Shown: positions 16,846 to 24,782, numbered from the stretch's first letter. The stretch: DNA of 64,000 nt from JBBQXY01 sp051004815 (GCA_051004815.1 JBPCJY010000240.1:12126-76125), one strand, 5' to 3'. Program-made: numbers and translations. The notes: generated from the letters alone by a model not told the origin.

Positions 16846-17402
16846 CGTTGTAGTACGGCCTGTATTTCTTCCGCCTTCATTGTTTCAAAATCGGTGCGTG
16901 GAAGACGTTGTGGGAGAGTGCTGAAAGGGCCAGTCCATTTTTTAGCATGCTGTTCCAGCCAGTCTAGTACCTCGAAAGACTTCTGGCGCGACTGCTCAAC
17001 GATAGGATAGCGTTGCGCGGCCCAGTCGAACACTTCCTGGTCTTTGGTATAGACGCTGCCGTCTTCACGGATTACCACATCTATATAGAGATCAACGTAG
17101 ACAATATCACGCGTTGCTCTGATGTATTGTGGAGAGGGCAAGATGACATCACAGTAGCCACTGGCGAAACTGCCATCTGGATGATACCCAAGAATGATGG
17201 TAAACCAACTTTCGGACCAGAAATAGGCCAACGAGTGCTTCTGGGAGATCCATGTGCCTGGTTTCCAGTGCATAGGTGTGCCAATCGGTGCCCAGACACA
17301 GGCATATGTATTGCTGATAGGTAGCAAGTAGCCCTGCCACGCTCCCCATTGATCGCCATTGACCAGCATTTTACGGACATTGACCTCTTGTAGCATAAAC
17401 AA
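16842..17402 (-). CDS. DUF402 family protein (186 aa)
   Basis: The middle part WKPGTWISQKHSLAYFWSESWFTIILGYHPDGSFASGYCDVILPSPQY... DLYIDVVIREDGSVYTKDQEVFDWA is the DUF402 barrel. The conserved Y-C-D-(V/I) and D-x-x-(I/V)-D-(V/L) acidic residues line a metal-dependent nucleotide or phosphate hydrolase site in characterised members such as FomD and Ntdp. The substrate here is unknown. It overlaps the small downstream gene by 4 bp. Confidence 0.8.
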   Translation of the reverse strand: MFMLQEVNVRKMLVNGDQWGAWQGYLLPISNTYACVWAPIGTPMHWKPGTWISQKHSLAYFWSESWFTIILGYHPDGSFASGYCDVILPSPQYIRATRDIVYVDLYIDVVIREDGSVYTKDQEVFDWAAQRYPIVEQSRQKSFEVLDWLEQHAKKWTGPFSTLPQRLPRTDFETMKAEEIQAVLQR

Positions 17403-17547
17403 GCCCTTCTCTTCCTGATACTGTATACAGAGAAGATTATAGCCTATAGGGGAATATGTCTACCAGTTTAATGCTCTTGCGGAGTAACTGCTCAGGTTTC
17501 CTGATCTAGTTGATTGGCACAATCTGCGACGTAGACGCACAGGTAGC

Positions 17548-17599
17548 TGCTACACTATCCTGAAACGTGTTCTCGAACACGTTTCAGGATAGTGTAGCA
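17548..17599. repeat. 25-bp perfect inverted repeat
   Basis: Arms 17548-17572 and 17575-17599 are exact inverses around a 2-nt centre (core CCTGAAACGTGTTC). It sits in the 407-bp gap between the DUF402 gene start and the M15-like gene stop. I see no gene in the rest of 17403-17809. It could be a terminator for the gene at 17810-18490 or the remnant of a palindromic mobile repeat. Confidence 0.6.
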
Positions 17600-17809
17600 A
17601 AAGCGAGTATTGTGCTCTCAAAGAATACCCGCTTTGCTTTCTATTTGGCTTGAAAGCCGCGAAACTGACAGGCCAGCACAGGACATCCCCAGATTATCGA
17701 ACCGTCCCCTCGTGAGGACGAAAACACTTCCCAGCCCTATTCTCTGCGTATCTCGGCCTGAAGTCTGCTGAACACCTGTCAGTGAGTCAATGGCCTGATG
17801 AGCTGCTGG

Positions 17810-18490
17810 TTAGGGTACCTGGATATGAACATGGCCGCAACTGTCAGGAAAGGTGAGAATGTGGTGCGCCTGAAAATCTTTCGCAAGTTGTGGTGGTGTC
17901 TGCCCACACTGACTCTGCCCGATGCCCGAGCCCGAGGACAGAAGAGGGAGAATGCTCTGAATCAACTGGATCGAGGGCTGGTTGCGTCCCGTCACCTGTT
18001 GACCATTAAACGTGCTGAAGTCGACGGCGTGCCCGCTGTAATGAGCAACGTGAGCGGGATGAACACCGCCAGCTATTTCGTTCACGCCCACCTTGTGACC
18101 AGAGGCGGCTGCCGCAAGAATGATTTGCAGCAGGAGCGGTTGGACCGTTGTGGACCCCCCTGGGCCTGATTGATCATGTGATGGGTCATTATAGCTGGAT
18201 CGAGCCGCCTTTTGACCATTGGCCAGTTCGACGATGTTACAATAGGCAGTAGCGTGGTCGATCTTACCGGTACAATAGACCCCGTCTGTCTTACCGCCTG
18301 GATGGCTTTTTGCGAGCACTATATTTGGATTACTGAGTATTTTCTTTGCCAGAGCTATATCCTGCATACTAATCGAGCCTGCTGCATAGATATGCATCGA
18401 GTTTCCTACCATTGGGCCGAAAATGGCACTGGCGATGAAGAACAGTACTGCGAGAGGGAGAATGAGTTTCCATTTGAGAAAGTGTTTCAT
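17810..18490 (-). CDS. Secreted protein with peptidase M15-like zinc site (226 aa)
   Basis: The N-terminal signal or anchor is WKLILPLAVLFFIASAIFG (about residues 7-25). The C-terminal half carries HPAHVAHYSGHAVDFSTF and, 70 residues later, CGHVHIQVP. This S-G-H-A-V-D followed by a C-terminal H-x-H matches the zinc-ligand spacing of M15/VanY-type D,D- or L,D-carboxypeptidases, so a peptidoglycan hydrolase role is plausible, but the assignment is by motif only. Several Cys residues may form disulfides. It is a single gene, divergent from the island boundary at 18882. Confidence 0.75.
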   Translation of the reverse strand: MKHFLKWKLILPLAVLFFIASAIFGPMVGNSMHIYAAGSISMQDIALAKKILSNPNIVLAKSHPGGKTDGVYCTGKIDHATAYCNIVELANGQKAARSSYNDPSHDQSGPGGSTTVQPLLLQIILAAAASGHKVGVNEIAGGVHPAHVAHYSGHAVDFSTFNGQQVTGRNQPSIQLIQSILPLLSSGSGIGQSQCGQTPPQLAKDFQAHHILTFPDSCGHVHIQVP

Positions 18491-19149
18491 ATTTTTCCCT
18501 TCAAATTACAAATAACTGGCTATACTCTCAGAGGTCTGGACCATCATTCAGATAAGAAAGTCCCTGTAGATCAAAGTCGGGTGATATATAAGGTGCATTA
18601 AGACCACTCCCACTAGCTCAGTGTATCGGGAAGAAGTAGAATGCGCATTGAGAGGAGGTTAAGAAGTAGGAGTAAACCGATGTAATCGGTTAATGTTTCT
18701 CAATACCATTTCAAAACGTGTCTTCTCATCTACGACTCTTCCTCAATTCGCCACCAATATCAAATTGACGGAGAGCCCAAAACTGACAGCAAAACCGATA
18801 GACAACCGCTTACAACGGCGGACACCAGCGAACAAAACGGAGCGAAACGACCCTTAACAACCCGCTCGAAGACGCCCCGATAAGCCTCAAAAACTTGCGT
18901 GGTATAATGACGCTGTAAACCAAACTACAAGCATACCAGTACAGCATTCCGCTTTCTACCTCATACGAAGCAAATAACCTCAACGAAGTAGCCATCCGCT
19001 ACAGCAAACTTGACAGCAAAAGCCTTTCTCCTCACTTCATTCAAGCTCAATTGGTAAAAGTATGCTATGATGCGTCTGATATACTCAGGCAGAGTATTTA
19101 CTCTTAGTTTTCTGACTTAGGTTCACTATAGAGCGAAGGAAGAAGTGCA
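18491..19149. other. Intergenic region with left island boundary
   Basis: 659 bp without a gene I can support. It holds the direct repeat at 18882-18921 and AT-rich sequence beyond it leading to the pentapeptide gene. Short ORFs here have no family features. Confidence 0.5.
18882..18921 (+). repeat. 40-bp direct repeat, left copy (putative att site with extended -10 promoter)
   Basis: Matches 21402-21441 in 35 of 40 positions or better: a shared AAGCCTCAAA, a short variable stretch, then 25 identical bases from GCGTGGTATAATGACG to GTAAACC. It includes TGGTATAAT, an extended -10 box. The copies are exactly 2520 bp apart and enclose the pentapeptide gene, integrase remnant and toxin-like operon. 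Confidence 0.7.
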
Positions 19150-20001
19150 ATGAAAACGTGGCTTCATTCATTGCGGCAGAAACTACATCACTATCGAGTA
19201 GCTATTGGAGTCACTGCAATTATACTCGTCGTAGTCATCGCGCTGATTCTCGCTGGCTACTGGTTCGATTGGACTGGCTTTAATGGCTATAACAAAGTAA
19301 CAATAACACACATCATTAGTGGTACAAATGTTGGTACATCCACCAGAACCGAAGAGTACCAGCCAAGAAAAGCACTTTGGGACTGGTTACAACTGCTTAT
19401 TATCCCACTGGTGTTAGCGATTGCTGCATTACTATTCAATCTTGCTACTACTCGCACTGAACAAAATATTGCAGCAAAGCGTTACGAACAAGACCAGAAG
19501 ATTGCAGCAAAACGCTACGAACAAGACCAGGAAATTGCACTTGACAAGCAAAGAGAAGATCTCTTACAGACTTACCTTGATCGTATGTCAGAGTTGTTGT
19601 TGAAAGAAAAGCTACGTTCATCAGAAGCTAGTTCTGAGGTACGCAATGTGGCACGAGTACGAACCATCACCATCCTTTTTCAGTTAGATGCGAGACGTAT
19701 AGGGTATGTCTTCGCATTTCTACGTGAATCTGGACTAATGTCTACCAAACCGAACAGCAGTATTGTTAGCTTGAATCAAGCTGACCTTAAAAAGATCAAT
19801 TTTAGCCAAGCTGACCTCAGTAGAGCCACCCTCAATGGAGCCGACCTCAGTGAAGCCGATCTCAGTGAAGCCGACCTCAGTGAAGCCGATCTCAGTGAAG
19901 CCAACCTGGAAGGTATTAGCGGTATTACCATTGAAGAATTGGAGGAGAAAGCCAAAACACTTCAAGACGCTTTTATGTTCGATGGTTCAAAACACTCCTA
20001 A
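19150..20001 (+). CDS. Membrane protein with C-terminal pentapeptide repeats (283 aa)
   Basis: Two membrane segments (about residues 18-40 and 80-100) with a short external loop, then a charged coiled coil containing a tandem duplication (IAAKRYEQDQ twice, about 110-132). The helical region and a C-terminal run of A(D/N)LS-type pentapeptides (about 200-255) follow; the ADLSE units come from near-identical 15-bp DNA repeats (about 19840-19905), a sign of recent expansion. The pentapeptide helix should be cytoplasmic. Function unknown; similar modules occur in abortive-infection and signalling proteins. Lower GC than its neighbours and location in the island suggest transfer. Confidence 0.82.
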   Translation: MKTWLHSLRQKLHHYRVAIGVTAIILVVVIALILAGYWFDWTGFNGYNKVTITHIISGTNVGTSTRTEEYQPRKALWDWLQLLIIPLVLAIAALLFNLATTRTEQNIAAKRYEQDQKIAAKRYEQDQEIALDKQREDLLQTYLDRMSELLLKEKLRSSEASSEVRNVARVRTITILFQLDARRIGYVFAFLRESGLMSTKPNSSIVSLNQADLKKINFSQADLSRATLNGADLSEADLSEADLSEADLSEANLEGISGITIEELEEKAKTLQDAFMFDGSKHS

Positions 20002-20019
20002 TTTGCAACCTTGCAGTTC

Positions 20020-20240
20020 TTATAAGTGCTTAAACACATCATCCATCTTCTTTGCCGCCTCTTGTTGCATAGAAGGCAAAACATGAGAATACACATCTAA
20101 GGTCATCGCTATAGAGCTATGACCTAAAAGCTCTTGTACCACCTTTGGATGAACACCGGCAACTAACAAAATCGTTGCCGCAGATTATGGAAGCACATAT
20201 GAGGAAGGCCAGCAGCGAAGAAACTGCTCAAAGAGGAGAT
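20020..20240 (-). pseudogene. Tyrosine recombinase (integrase) C-terminal remnant
   Basis: On the minus strand, from about 20181 to the stop at 20020-20022, the reading is AATILLVAGVHPKVVQELLGHSSIAMTLDVYSHVLP and then QQEAAKKMDDVFKHL. This is the end of the catalytic domain with the LGH-S-S motif and the tyrosine in DVYSH. Upstream, a second frame reads AGLPHMCFHNLR, the usual lead-in to the R-H-T active site. A deletion of about 8-10 bp at the RHT box joins the two frames and destroys that motif. Nothing recognisable remains of the N-terminal half. It is a decayed integrase left inside the island. Confidence 0.82.
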
Positions 20241-20350
20241 AAACAAGCAGATTACTATCCATGTGGTCTGCTTGTTCGTGTTAAGTTGCTGTTATTTAGC
20301 GGGTTTCTTCTAATCAAACATGGTACAATCCCTCTTGTGTCATTGTACAA

Positions 20351-20611
20351 TCACAAAAGGTGATCATAATCTGTATGTGTTCCAATAAAATACCAATAAA
20401 TTGTGTCACCCTTCCATGTGCCTATGGCTCGATAGTTTTTATTTACTCGTACAGAATACCAGGATTTTGCCTTGTTAATGCACTTAAAGTGGAGACTTGG
20501 ATGATACGGATTCTCTTTAAAAATGCGATAGGCGGAGATTGCCTGTTTTTGCACATCATTCGGTAACTGAGCAAATAATTCGCGAAATTCTTTTGTCCGT
20601 ATACTTTTCAC
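20351..20611 (-). CDS. RelE/ParE-like toxin (86 aa)
   Basis: A small basic protein with the RelE/ParE fold pattern: FRELFAQLPNDVQKQAISAYRIFKENPYHPSLHFKCI, then WYSVRVNKNYRAIGTWKGDTIYWYFIGTHTDYDHLL. The strand-R-V-N-x-x-Y-R-A-I motif and the C-terminal IGTHxDYD are family hallmarks. It probably acts as a ribosome-dependent mRNA interferase or gyrase poison. Its ATG overlaps the end of the putative antitoxin by 4 bp (20608-20611), with the antitoxin gene first, as in most type II modules. Confidence 0.85.
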   Translation of the reverse strand: MKSIRTKEFRELFAQLPNDVQKQAISAYRIFKENPYHPSLHFKCINKAKSWYSVRVNKNYRAIGTWKGDTIYWYFIGTHTDYDHLL

Positions 20612-20955
20612 TCAACTGCAAAGCCGCCTTCTTCTGTTTCTCCCGCAGCAACTTGTCGCTCCGCTTCTTTGGCAAGCCGATCCAATCCTGCTTGCACATG
20701 GGGCTGAGCGAACAAGATATCCCATTCCATGTCTTCTTCATCGGTAAAGTCATCGCCAATTTCTGGTAGTGAGGTAGTGCGAAGGTATTCCATATGAGTA
20801 TCTCGTATCATGGAGTTTACTTCGGTTACCACTGCTTTTGCGTCTAATACCATACGGTCGGAATTAAATGTGCTAGGCTGAGTAGATGGAAGGCGAACAT
20901 AGCTATAGCCATAGACGTAGCCAGTTTTCTCCTTGATGGTGAAAGTAGCATTCAT
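20608..20955 (-). CDS. Putative antitoxin partner (115 aa)
   Basis: An acidic protein without a recognisable DNA-binding motif. It sits between a DUF3467-like gene and the RelE-like toxin with 4-bp overlaps on both sides, so all three are coupled. The C-terminal half (HVQAGLDRLAKEAERQVAAGETEEGGFAVE) is helical and acidic, as in antitoxin tails that wrap RelE toxins. The N-terminal VYGYSYVRLPSTQPSTFNSDRMVLD region has no clear family. The antitoxin call rests on position. Confidence 0.7.
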   Translation of the reverse strand: MNATFTIKEKTGYVYGYSYVRLPSTQPSTFNSDRMVLDAKAVVTEVNSMIRDTHMEYLRTTSLPEIGDDFTDEEDMEWDILFAQPHVQAGLDRLAKEAERQVAAGETEEGGFAVE

Positions 20956-21293
20956 CTTCTTGTCTCCCTTTCATCACTTGCATGGGCAGCGTTGTAGTTA
21001 TCTAAACCTATTTGTAGAGCTTTGATGATCTCTGGTATCAACTGTGGGGCTACAACTGACTTACTAACACATTCAAATCTAACAGACTGCTTTAACAGCT
21101 GTTCTTTATTTGCTTCGGGCGAACCAACGTATGGGGGAATGTGTGTCTCAAAGAAAAAGAGCGTAATCTCATGTTGTCCAGGCTGTACAATCACATTATT
21201 CACATACTGATTGCGTATGGTATCAGGAACGTGCCACTCAATAGGAAGCGTGACGCCTTGTGATGATTGGTCTTCTTGCTCTATTTCACTCAT
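20952..21293 (-). CDS. DUF3467-like protein, first gene of toxin operon (113 aa)
   Basis: NQYVNNVIVQPGQHEITLFFFETHIPP ... FECVSKSVVAPQLIPEIIKALQIGLDNYNAA resembles the DUF3467 fold, in which a beta sheet is followed by a final helix. An ATG at 21326 is also in frame, but the ATG at 21293 has a purine-rich AGAAAGAG 6 nt upstream and lies about 30 nt from the predicted transcription start, so it is preferred. It is unusual for such a protein to lead a RelE-type operon; it could be an extra neutralising or regulatory factor. Confidence 0.68.
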   Translation of the reverse strand: MSEIEQEDQSSQGVTLPIEWHVPDTIRNQYVNNVIVQPGQHEITLFFFETHIPPYVGSPEANKEQLLKQSVRFECVSKSVVAPQLIPEIIKALQIGLDNYNAAHASDERETRR

Positions 21294-21330
21294 GGGTATC
21301 TCTTTCTCAACTAAAGTATGGCTCATCCTA

Positions 21331-21359
21331 ACTATAAACTATATCGGCAAAAATCGCAA
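21331..21359 (-). promoter_or_regulatory. Promoter of the toxin-antitoxin-like operon
   Basis: On the minus strand TTGCGA (21354-21359) and TATAGT (21331-21336) are separated by exactly 17 bp. It is divergent from the fumC promoter and lies just inside the right island boundary. Confidence 0.6.
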
Positions 21360-21401
21360 CTTATCGATCAGGTTGTATCGGCTGAAAGAGCAGTACTCAT
21401 A

Positions 21402-21441
21402 AAGCCTCAAATCCCCGCGTGGTATAATGACGCTGTAAACC
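21402..21441 (+). promoter_or_regulatory. Right copy of 40-bp direct repeat; fumC promoter
   Basis: The repeat carries TGGTATAAT (extended -10, TATAAT at 21423-21428) upstream of fumC. The left copy lies at 18882-18921. If the repeat is an attachment site, insertion of the island regenerated the fumC promoter. Confidence 0.65.
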
Positions 21442-21473
21442 TCTATCTAGCGACGGCCAATAAACAAGGAGAA

Positions 21474-22889
21474 ATGCTTGTGCATAGTATAGATGAGACT
21501 CGTGTCGAGCGTGACTCGATGGGCGAGATGAACGTACCGGCTGACGCCTACTATGGTGCCAGCACGCAGCGGGCGGTGCTTAATTTCCCGATTAGCGATC
21601 TGCGCTTCCCGCGTGCCTTTATTCGTGCGTTGGGGCAGATCAAGCAGGCGGCTGCCCAGACAAATGAAGCTCTGGGGACAGTTGACCCGCGGATTGCCGG
21701 GGCGATTGTCCAGGCCGCCCAAGAAGTGATTGACGGCAAACTGGACAGCCACTTTGTGCTCGATATTTTTCAGACTGGCTCCGGAACCTCGACCAACATG
21801 AATGCCAACGAGGTCATCGCGAACCGCGCCAGTGAACTGCTCGGTGACTCACGCGGCTCGCGTAAAGTACATCCCAACGACCATGTAAACTTTGGGCAAT
21901 CGTCAAACGATGTCATTCCAACGGCAATGCACCTCTCGGCCCTGGTCAGTATTGAACACGACCTGATCCCGGCTTTGCAACAATTACAGCAAGCTTTGCA
22001 ACAAAAATCCGACGAGTTCATGCCAGTGGTGAAGACTGGTCGTACCCATTTGCAGGATGCTACCCCCATACGCCTGGGACAAGAGTTCCTGGGCTACGTG
22101 GGCCAGATCGAGCGTGGTATTGCGCGTATGGGTCACGCACAGAGCGAGCTAGCAGAGGTAGCCCTGGGCGGCACCGCCGTCGGTACAGGTGTCAACACGC
22201 ACCCGGAATTTTCCGCTCGCGTCTGCCAGCGTCTTTCGGAGATGAACGGTGTGACGGTACACGAGACCAGCAACCACTTCCAGGCACAAAACACGCTGGA
22301 CAATATCGTGGAAACGAGCGGCTCGCTCAATACACTGGCGGTTAGCCTGATGAAAATTGCCAACGATATTCGCTGGCTCGGCTCTGGCCCACGCGCTGGT
22401 ATCGGTGAAATTGACCTACCCACCGTGCAGCCCGGTAGCTCCATCATGCCCGGTAAGGTCAATCCCGTGATTGCCGAATCGGTCTGTATGGCCTGTGCGC
22501 AGGTGATGGGCAACCATACCACGATCACCGTGGCCGGCCAATCCGGCAATTTTGAGATCAACGTCATGATGCCGGTAACAGCTTATAATCTCCTGCAATC
22601 CATCAGCTTGTTGGCTGCCGTGGCACGCAACTTTAGCGAACAGTGTATTCAAGGTGTGCAAGCAACTAGCAGAGGGCCAGAGATGGTAGAGCGCGGCCTG
22701 GCTATCTGTACCGCCCTGGCACCTATCATTGGCTATGATGCCGCCGCCAACATTTCCAAGATAGCCTATAAGACAGGCAAGACCGTGCGTGAGGTAGCCC
22801 GTGAAAAAACCTCCCTGACAGAGGAAGAGCTTGAGCGCATCCTTGACCCCGCCAGCATGACCAAACCCGGCTTGGAGGGTGGTGCGTAG
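21474..22889 (+). CDS. fumC: Class II fumarate hydratase (471 aa)
   Basis: Interconverts fumarate and malate in the TCA cycle; homotetramer without an iron-sulfur cluster. Signatures in order: RVERDSMGEMNVPADAYYGASTQRA, FQTGSGTSTNMNANEVI, HPNDHVNFGQSSNDVIPTAMH, the THLQDATPIRLGQEF loop and the superfamily loop GSSIMPGKVNPV. The TGSGT (not GGAGT) motif favours fumarase over aspartase. The start is ATG 21474 or GTG 21480, both just after AAGGAG (21466-21471); the frame is open further upstream into the promoter repeat but that part is not fumarase-like. The stop codon lies inside a dispersed repeat (22882-22953). Confidence 0.95.
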   Translation: MLVHSIDETRVERDSMGEMNVPADAYYGASTQRAVLNFPISDLRFPRAFIRALGQIKQAAAQTNEALGTVDPRIAGAIVQAAQEVIDGKLDSHFVLDIFQTGSGTSTNMNANEVIANRASELLGDSRGSRKVHPNDHVNFGQSSNDVIPTAMHLSALVSIEHDLIPALQQLQQALQQKSDEFMPVVKTGRTHLQDATPIRLGQEFLGYVGQIERGIARMGHAQSELAEVALGGTAVGTGVNTHPEFSARVCQRLSEMNGVTVHETSNHFQAQNTLDNIVETSGSLNTLAVSLMKIANDIRWLGSGPRAGIGEIDLPTVQPGSSIMPGKVNPVIAESVCMACAQVMGNHTTITVAGQSGNFEINVMMPVTAYNLLQSISLLAAVARNFSEQCIQGVQATSRGPEMVERGLAICTALAPIIGYDAAANISKIAYKTGKTVREVAREKTSLTEEELERILDPASMTKPGLEGGA

Positions 22890-22953
22890 GGACAACACCC
22901 TGCCTGGGGGGCAGGTAATAAGGACGCGGCGGTGGATGCGGGGGCCTTGTGCT
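22882..22953. repeat. Partial copy of a GTGCGTAGGGACA repeat
   Basis: Starts with GTGCGTAGGGACA and ends near GGGGGCCTTGTGC, matching one arm of the long inverted repeat at 55556-55699. Its first bases supply the fumC stop codon. Confidence 0.55.
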
Positions 22954-22980
22954 CAATACAATTCACTTAAGCCACACCCA

Positions 22981-23073
22981 GCCGCCCCAGGGTACCCGCG
23001 AGGGGTACCCCTCCCCATGGACGACCGCGCTTGTCGGGCTACTTCGTCCCTAGGTAGGGGTACCCCTTGCGGG
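22981..23073. repeat. Inverted pair of GGGTACC-type dispersed repeats
   Basis: One copy at 22981-23022 (CCCCAGGGTACCCGCGAGG, then GGGTACCCC and CCATGGAC) faces a shorter inverse copy at 23054-23073. Related copies are at 24194-24234, 28515-28553, 28621-28660 and 42378-42408. Just beyond, 23105-23136 holds a REP-like palindrome (GTGTCATCCT inverted). Nothing else is apparent in 22890-23234. Confidence 0.65.
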
Positions 23074-23234
23074 CCATACCTTTCGAAGAAGGGGCTATCT
23101 CAATGTGTCATCCTGAGCGAGAGCGAAGGATGACACTCCTGAAATCGCTTCGGTTGACTGGCAACATGTCTTCTTTGAAAGGTATTGCCCCTTGCGGGTA
23201 CTCTGCTGGGGACAAAGATGGGACTTCTATACCC

Positions 23235-24044
23235 TTACGCGGGCGTTACTACCGCTCCAAAGCCGTCCCACCATTGCATAAATTGATCGTGCGTTACTGC
23301 ACGGTGATTCCAGAGGGAGGTGTCGGCCAGATAGACGTACGTGCTATCGCCACCGATAACGTCCAGGATGTGGCCCCCAGCGTATTTATAGGGCGGGAAA
23401 TCGACAATCACGGGCGTGCCTGCATTGGCAGTGTTGATAAGCTGATCGAGCGACCACGAATTGCTCGAACTCGTCTTGAAGCCAAATTGTGCCGCCGTTT
23501 GTTGAATGCCGGAAGGGTCCAATAGCCCAAGTTCGGGCGTGATTGCGCCAATCTGCGCTTCGACTTTCAAAACATCGGTGATGCGGAGATGACGCCCGTA
23601 GGCATTAAAAACCTCGGTCATGGCGGCACTTGAGCAGGCGGAATAGGCCCAGGTATTGAATTCGCTGGACGAGCTATATTGAGCCGGATCAAGCTGCGAG
23701 ATGCGTTGTAGTTGTTGCGAAGCATTCACCCCTGTTGTGAGATGGGCACCGGTATGAATGTCTGTGGTGGTCTGGGAGTAGCTAAAGAAGCTGAAGCCAT
23801 TGCTTAACTTCTGCAAGGTACCAGCGGCCAGCCCTTGCTGCACAAAAAGCGCGAACACCATCATCAGCAAAAATAGCAGCGAGACGATGGTATTCTTGCG
23901 TTTGTACCAGACAAGGGGTGGAGTAAATGTTTGCTGCGTGCTGGGTTTCGGGGTTGTGACAAGTATACCATCTTGCACATAGAGCATCACCGAAACGGAT
24001 TGATTTTGTGGTCTGGATGCTGATGGGGGTATCGGCATCTTCAT
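23235..24044 (-). CDS. Membrane-anchored C39-like cysteine peptidase (269 aa)
   Basis: A cytoplasmic N-terminus of about 50 residues, one membrane segment (TIVSLLFLLMMVFALFVQQGLA, about 52-73) and an external papain-like domain of the peptidase C39-like type. The likely catalytic Cys lies in WAYSACSSAAMTEVFNAYG, His in GGHILDVIGG, and Asp in YLADTSLW. Such domains cleave peptides or serve as inactive binding modules; here Cys, His and Asp are all present. Alone between two convergent or repeat-rich gaps, so its partner is unknown. Confidence 0.85.
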   Translation of the reverse strand: MKMPIPPSASRPQNQSVSVMLYVQDGILVTTPKPSTQQTFTPPLVWYKRKNTIVSLLFLLMMVFALFVQQGLAAGTLQKLSNGFSFFSYSQTTTDIHTGAHLTTGVNASQQLQRISQLDPAQYSSSSEFNTWAYSACSSAAMTEVFNAYGRHLRITDVLKVEAQIGAITPELGLLDPSGIQQTAAQFGFKTSSSNSWSLDQLINTANAGTPVIVDFPPYKYAGGHILDVIGGDSTYVYLADTSLWNHRAVTHDQFMQWWDGFGAVVTPA

Positions 24045-24193
24045 ATCTTTCTTATCCTCGCTAACACAACATGTTTCAACATATTTCTACGTGTTAATAT
24101 AACGCAATGCAGCGAGAATAGAGGAGTTTTGCCAAAAATATTACCAGAAGGTACTAGCTAAGAAGCAAGCAGGAGGTGCAAAACGCCCCCAGC

Positions 24194-24234
24194 GTCCATG
24201 GTAGGGGTACTCCTTGCGGGTACCCTGGGGCGGC
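24194..24234. repeat. GGGTACC-type dispersed repeat, inverse orientation
   Basis: GTCCATGGTAGGGGTACTCC followed by TTGCGGGTACCCTGGGGCGG; the inverse of the copy at 22981-23022. The two copies flank the C39-like peptidase gene in opposite orientation. Confidence 0.65.
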
Positions 24235-24257
24235 GTGGAGCCTGGATTGACACATAT

Positions 24258-24782
24258 TCACATCCAAATCCTCCACCGATCGGGAGAATCGACGCCGGAG
24301 TCGCTGGACAAGGCAGCATCGTTGGGCCAGACGGTGGCACCGGGTTCTAATGCTTTATAGGCGACGGCAATGGCCCCGGCCCATGTTTCGTCGGCGGTGA
24401 GCGCGTCCATTTCATCTTTTGAGAAGAAACGGGCATCGTCAATCTCGTCGAGGTTGGGTCGCAGGTCACTGATTGGTGAGAGCAGGTTGCCCAGGAACAT
24501 GAAAAAGTAGTTATGCTCGCCGTGGTCCATGACCCAGAGGCGAATTCCCAGCAAACCAGCGATCTCCACGCGCAGGTTGGTCTCCTCGAAGGTTTCACGG
24601 ACAGCAGCTATATCCGGTAGTTCGCCTATGTTGACGCGCCCCGCTGGCAGCAGGTAGCGGCCTTTAGTGACGCCATAGATATTGCGCACCAGCAATACCT
24701 TGCTTTCGTGGATAACAACAGCACCCGCTCCGATGCTGATAGCCCGCTTGGGATGTGCATACTCACCTGCTACCTGTGACAT
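24258..24782 (-). CDS. NUDIX hydrolase (174 aa)
   Basis: The Nudix box is GRVNIGELPDIAAVRETFEETNL (G-x5-E-x7-RE-x2-EE), with Asn instead of the last Gly. It hydrolyses nucleoside diphosphate-linked compounds; the substrate is unknown. Upstream LLVRNIYGVTKGRYLLPAG is the usual strand leading to the box. The ATG at 24782 has AGGAG 9 nt upstream and gives MSQVAGEYAHP; longer in-frame starts exist (24842, 24887) but lack such a site. Confidence 0.88.
   Translation of the reverse strand: MSQVAGEYAHPKRAISIGAGAVVIHESKVLLVRNIYGVTKGRYLLPAGRVNIGELPDIAAVRETFEETNLRVEIAGLLGIRLWVMDHGEHNYFFMFLGNLLSPISDLRPNLDEIDDARFFSKDEMDALTADETWAGAIAVAYKALEPGATVWPNDAALSSDSGVDSPDRWRIWM

Noticed and set aside
18810..18995. 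61-codon minus-strand ORF over the left direct repeat
   Set aside because: Crosses the repeat and the predicted promoter; no start signal and no family likeness.
21318..21473. Upstream extension of fumC to 21318
   Set aside because: This part covers the promoter repeat; the ribosome site AAGGAG at 21466 and the fumarase homology begin after it.
23067..23525. 152-codon plus-strand ORF opposite the C39-like gene
   Set aside because: Mostly antisense to the well-supported peptidase gene and begins within dispersed repeats.
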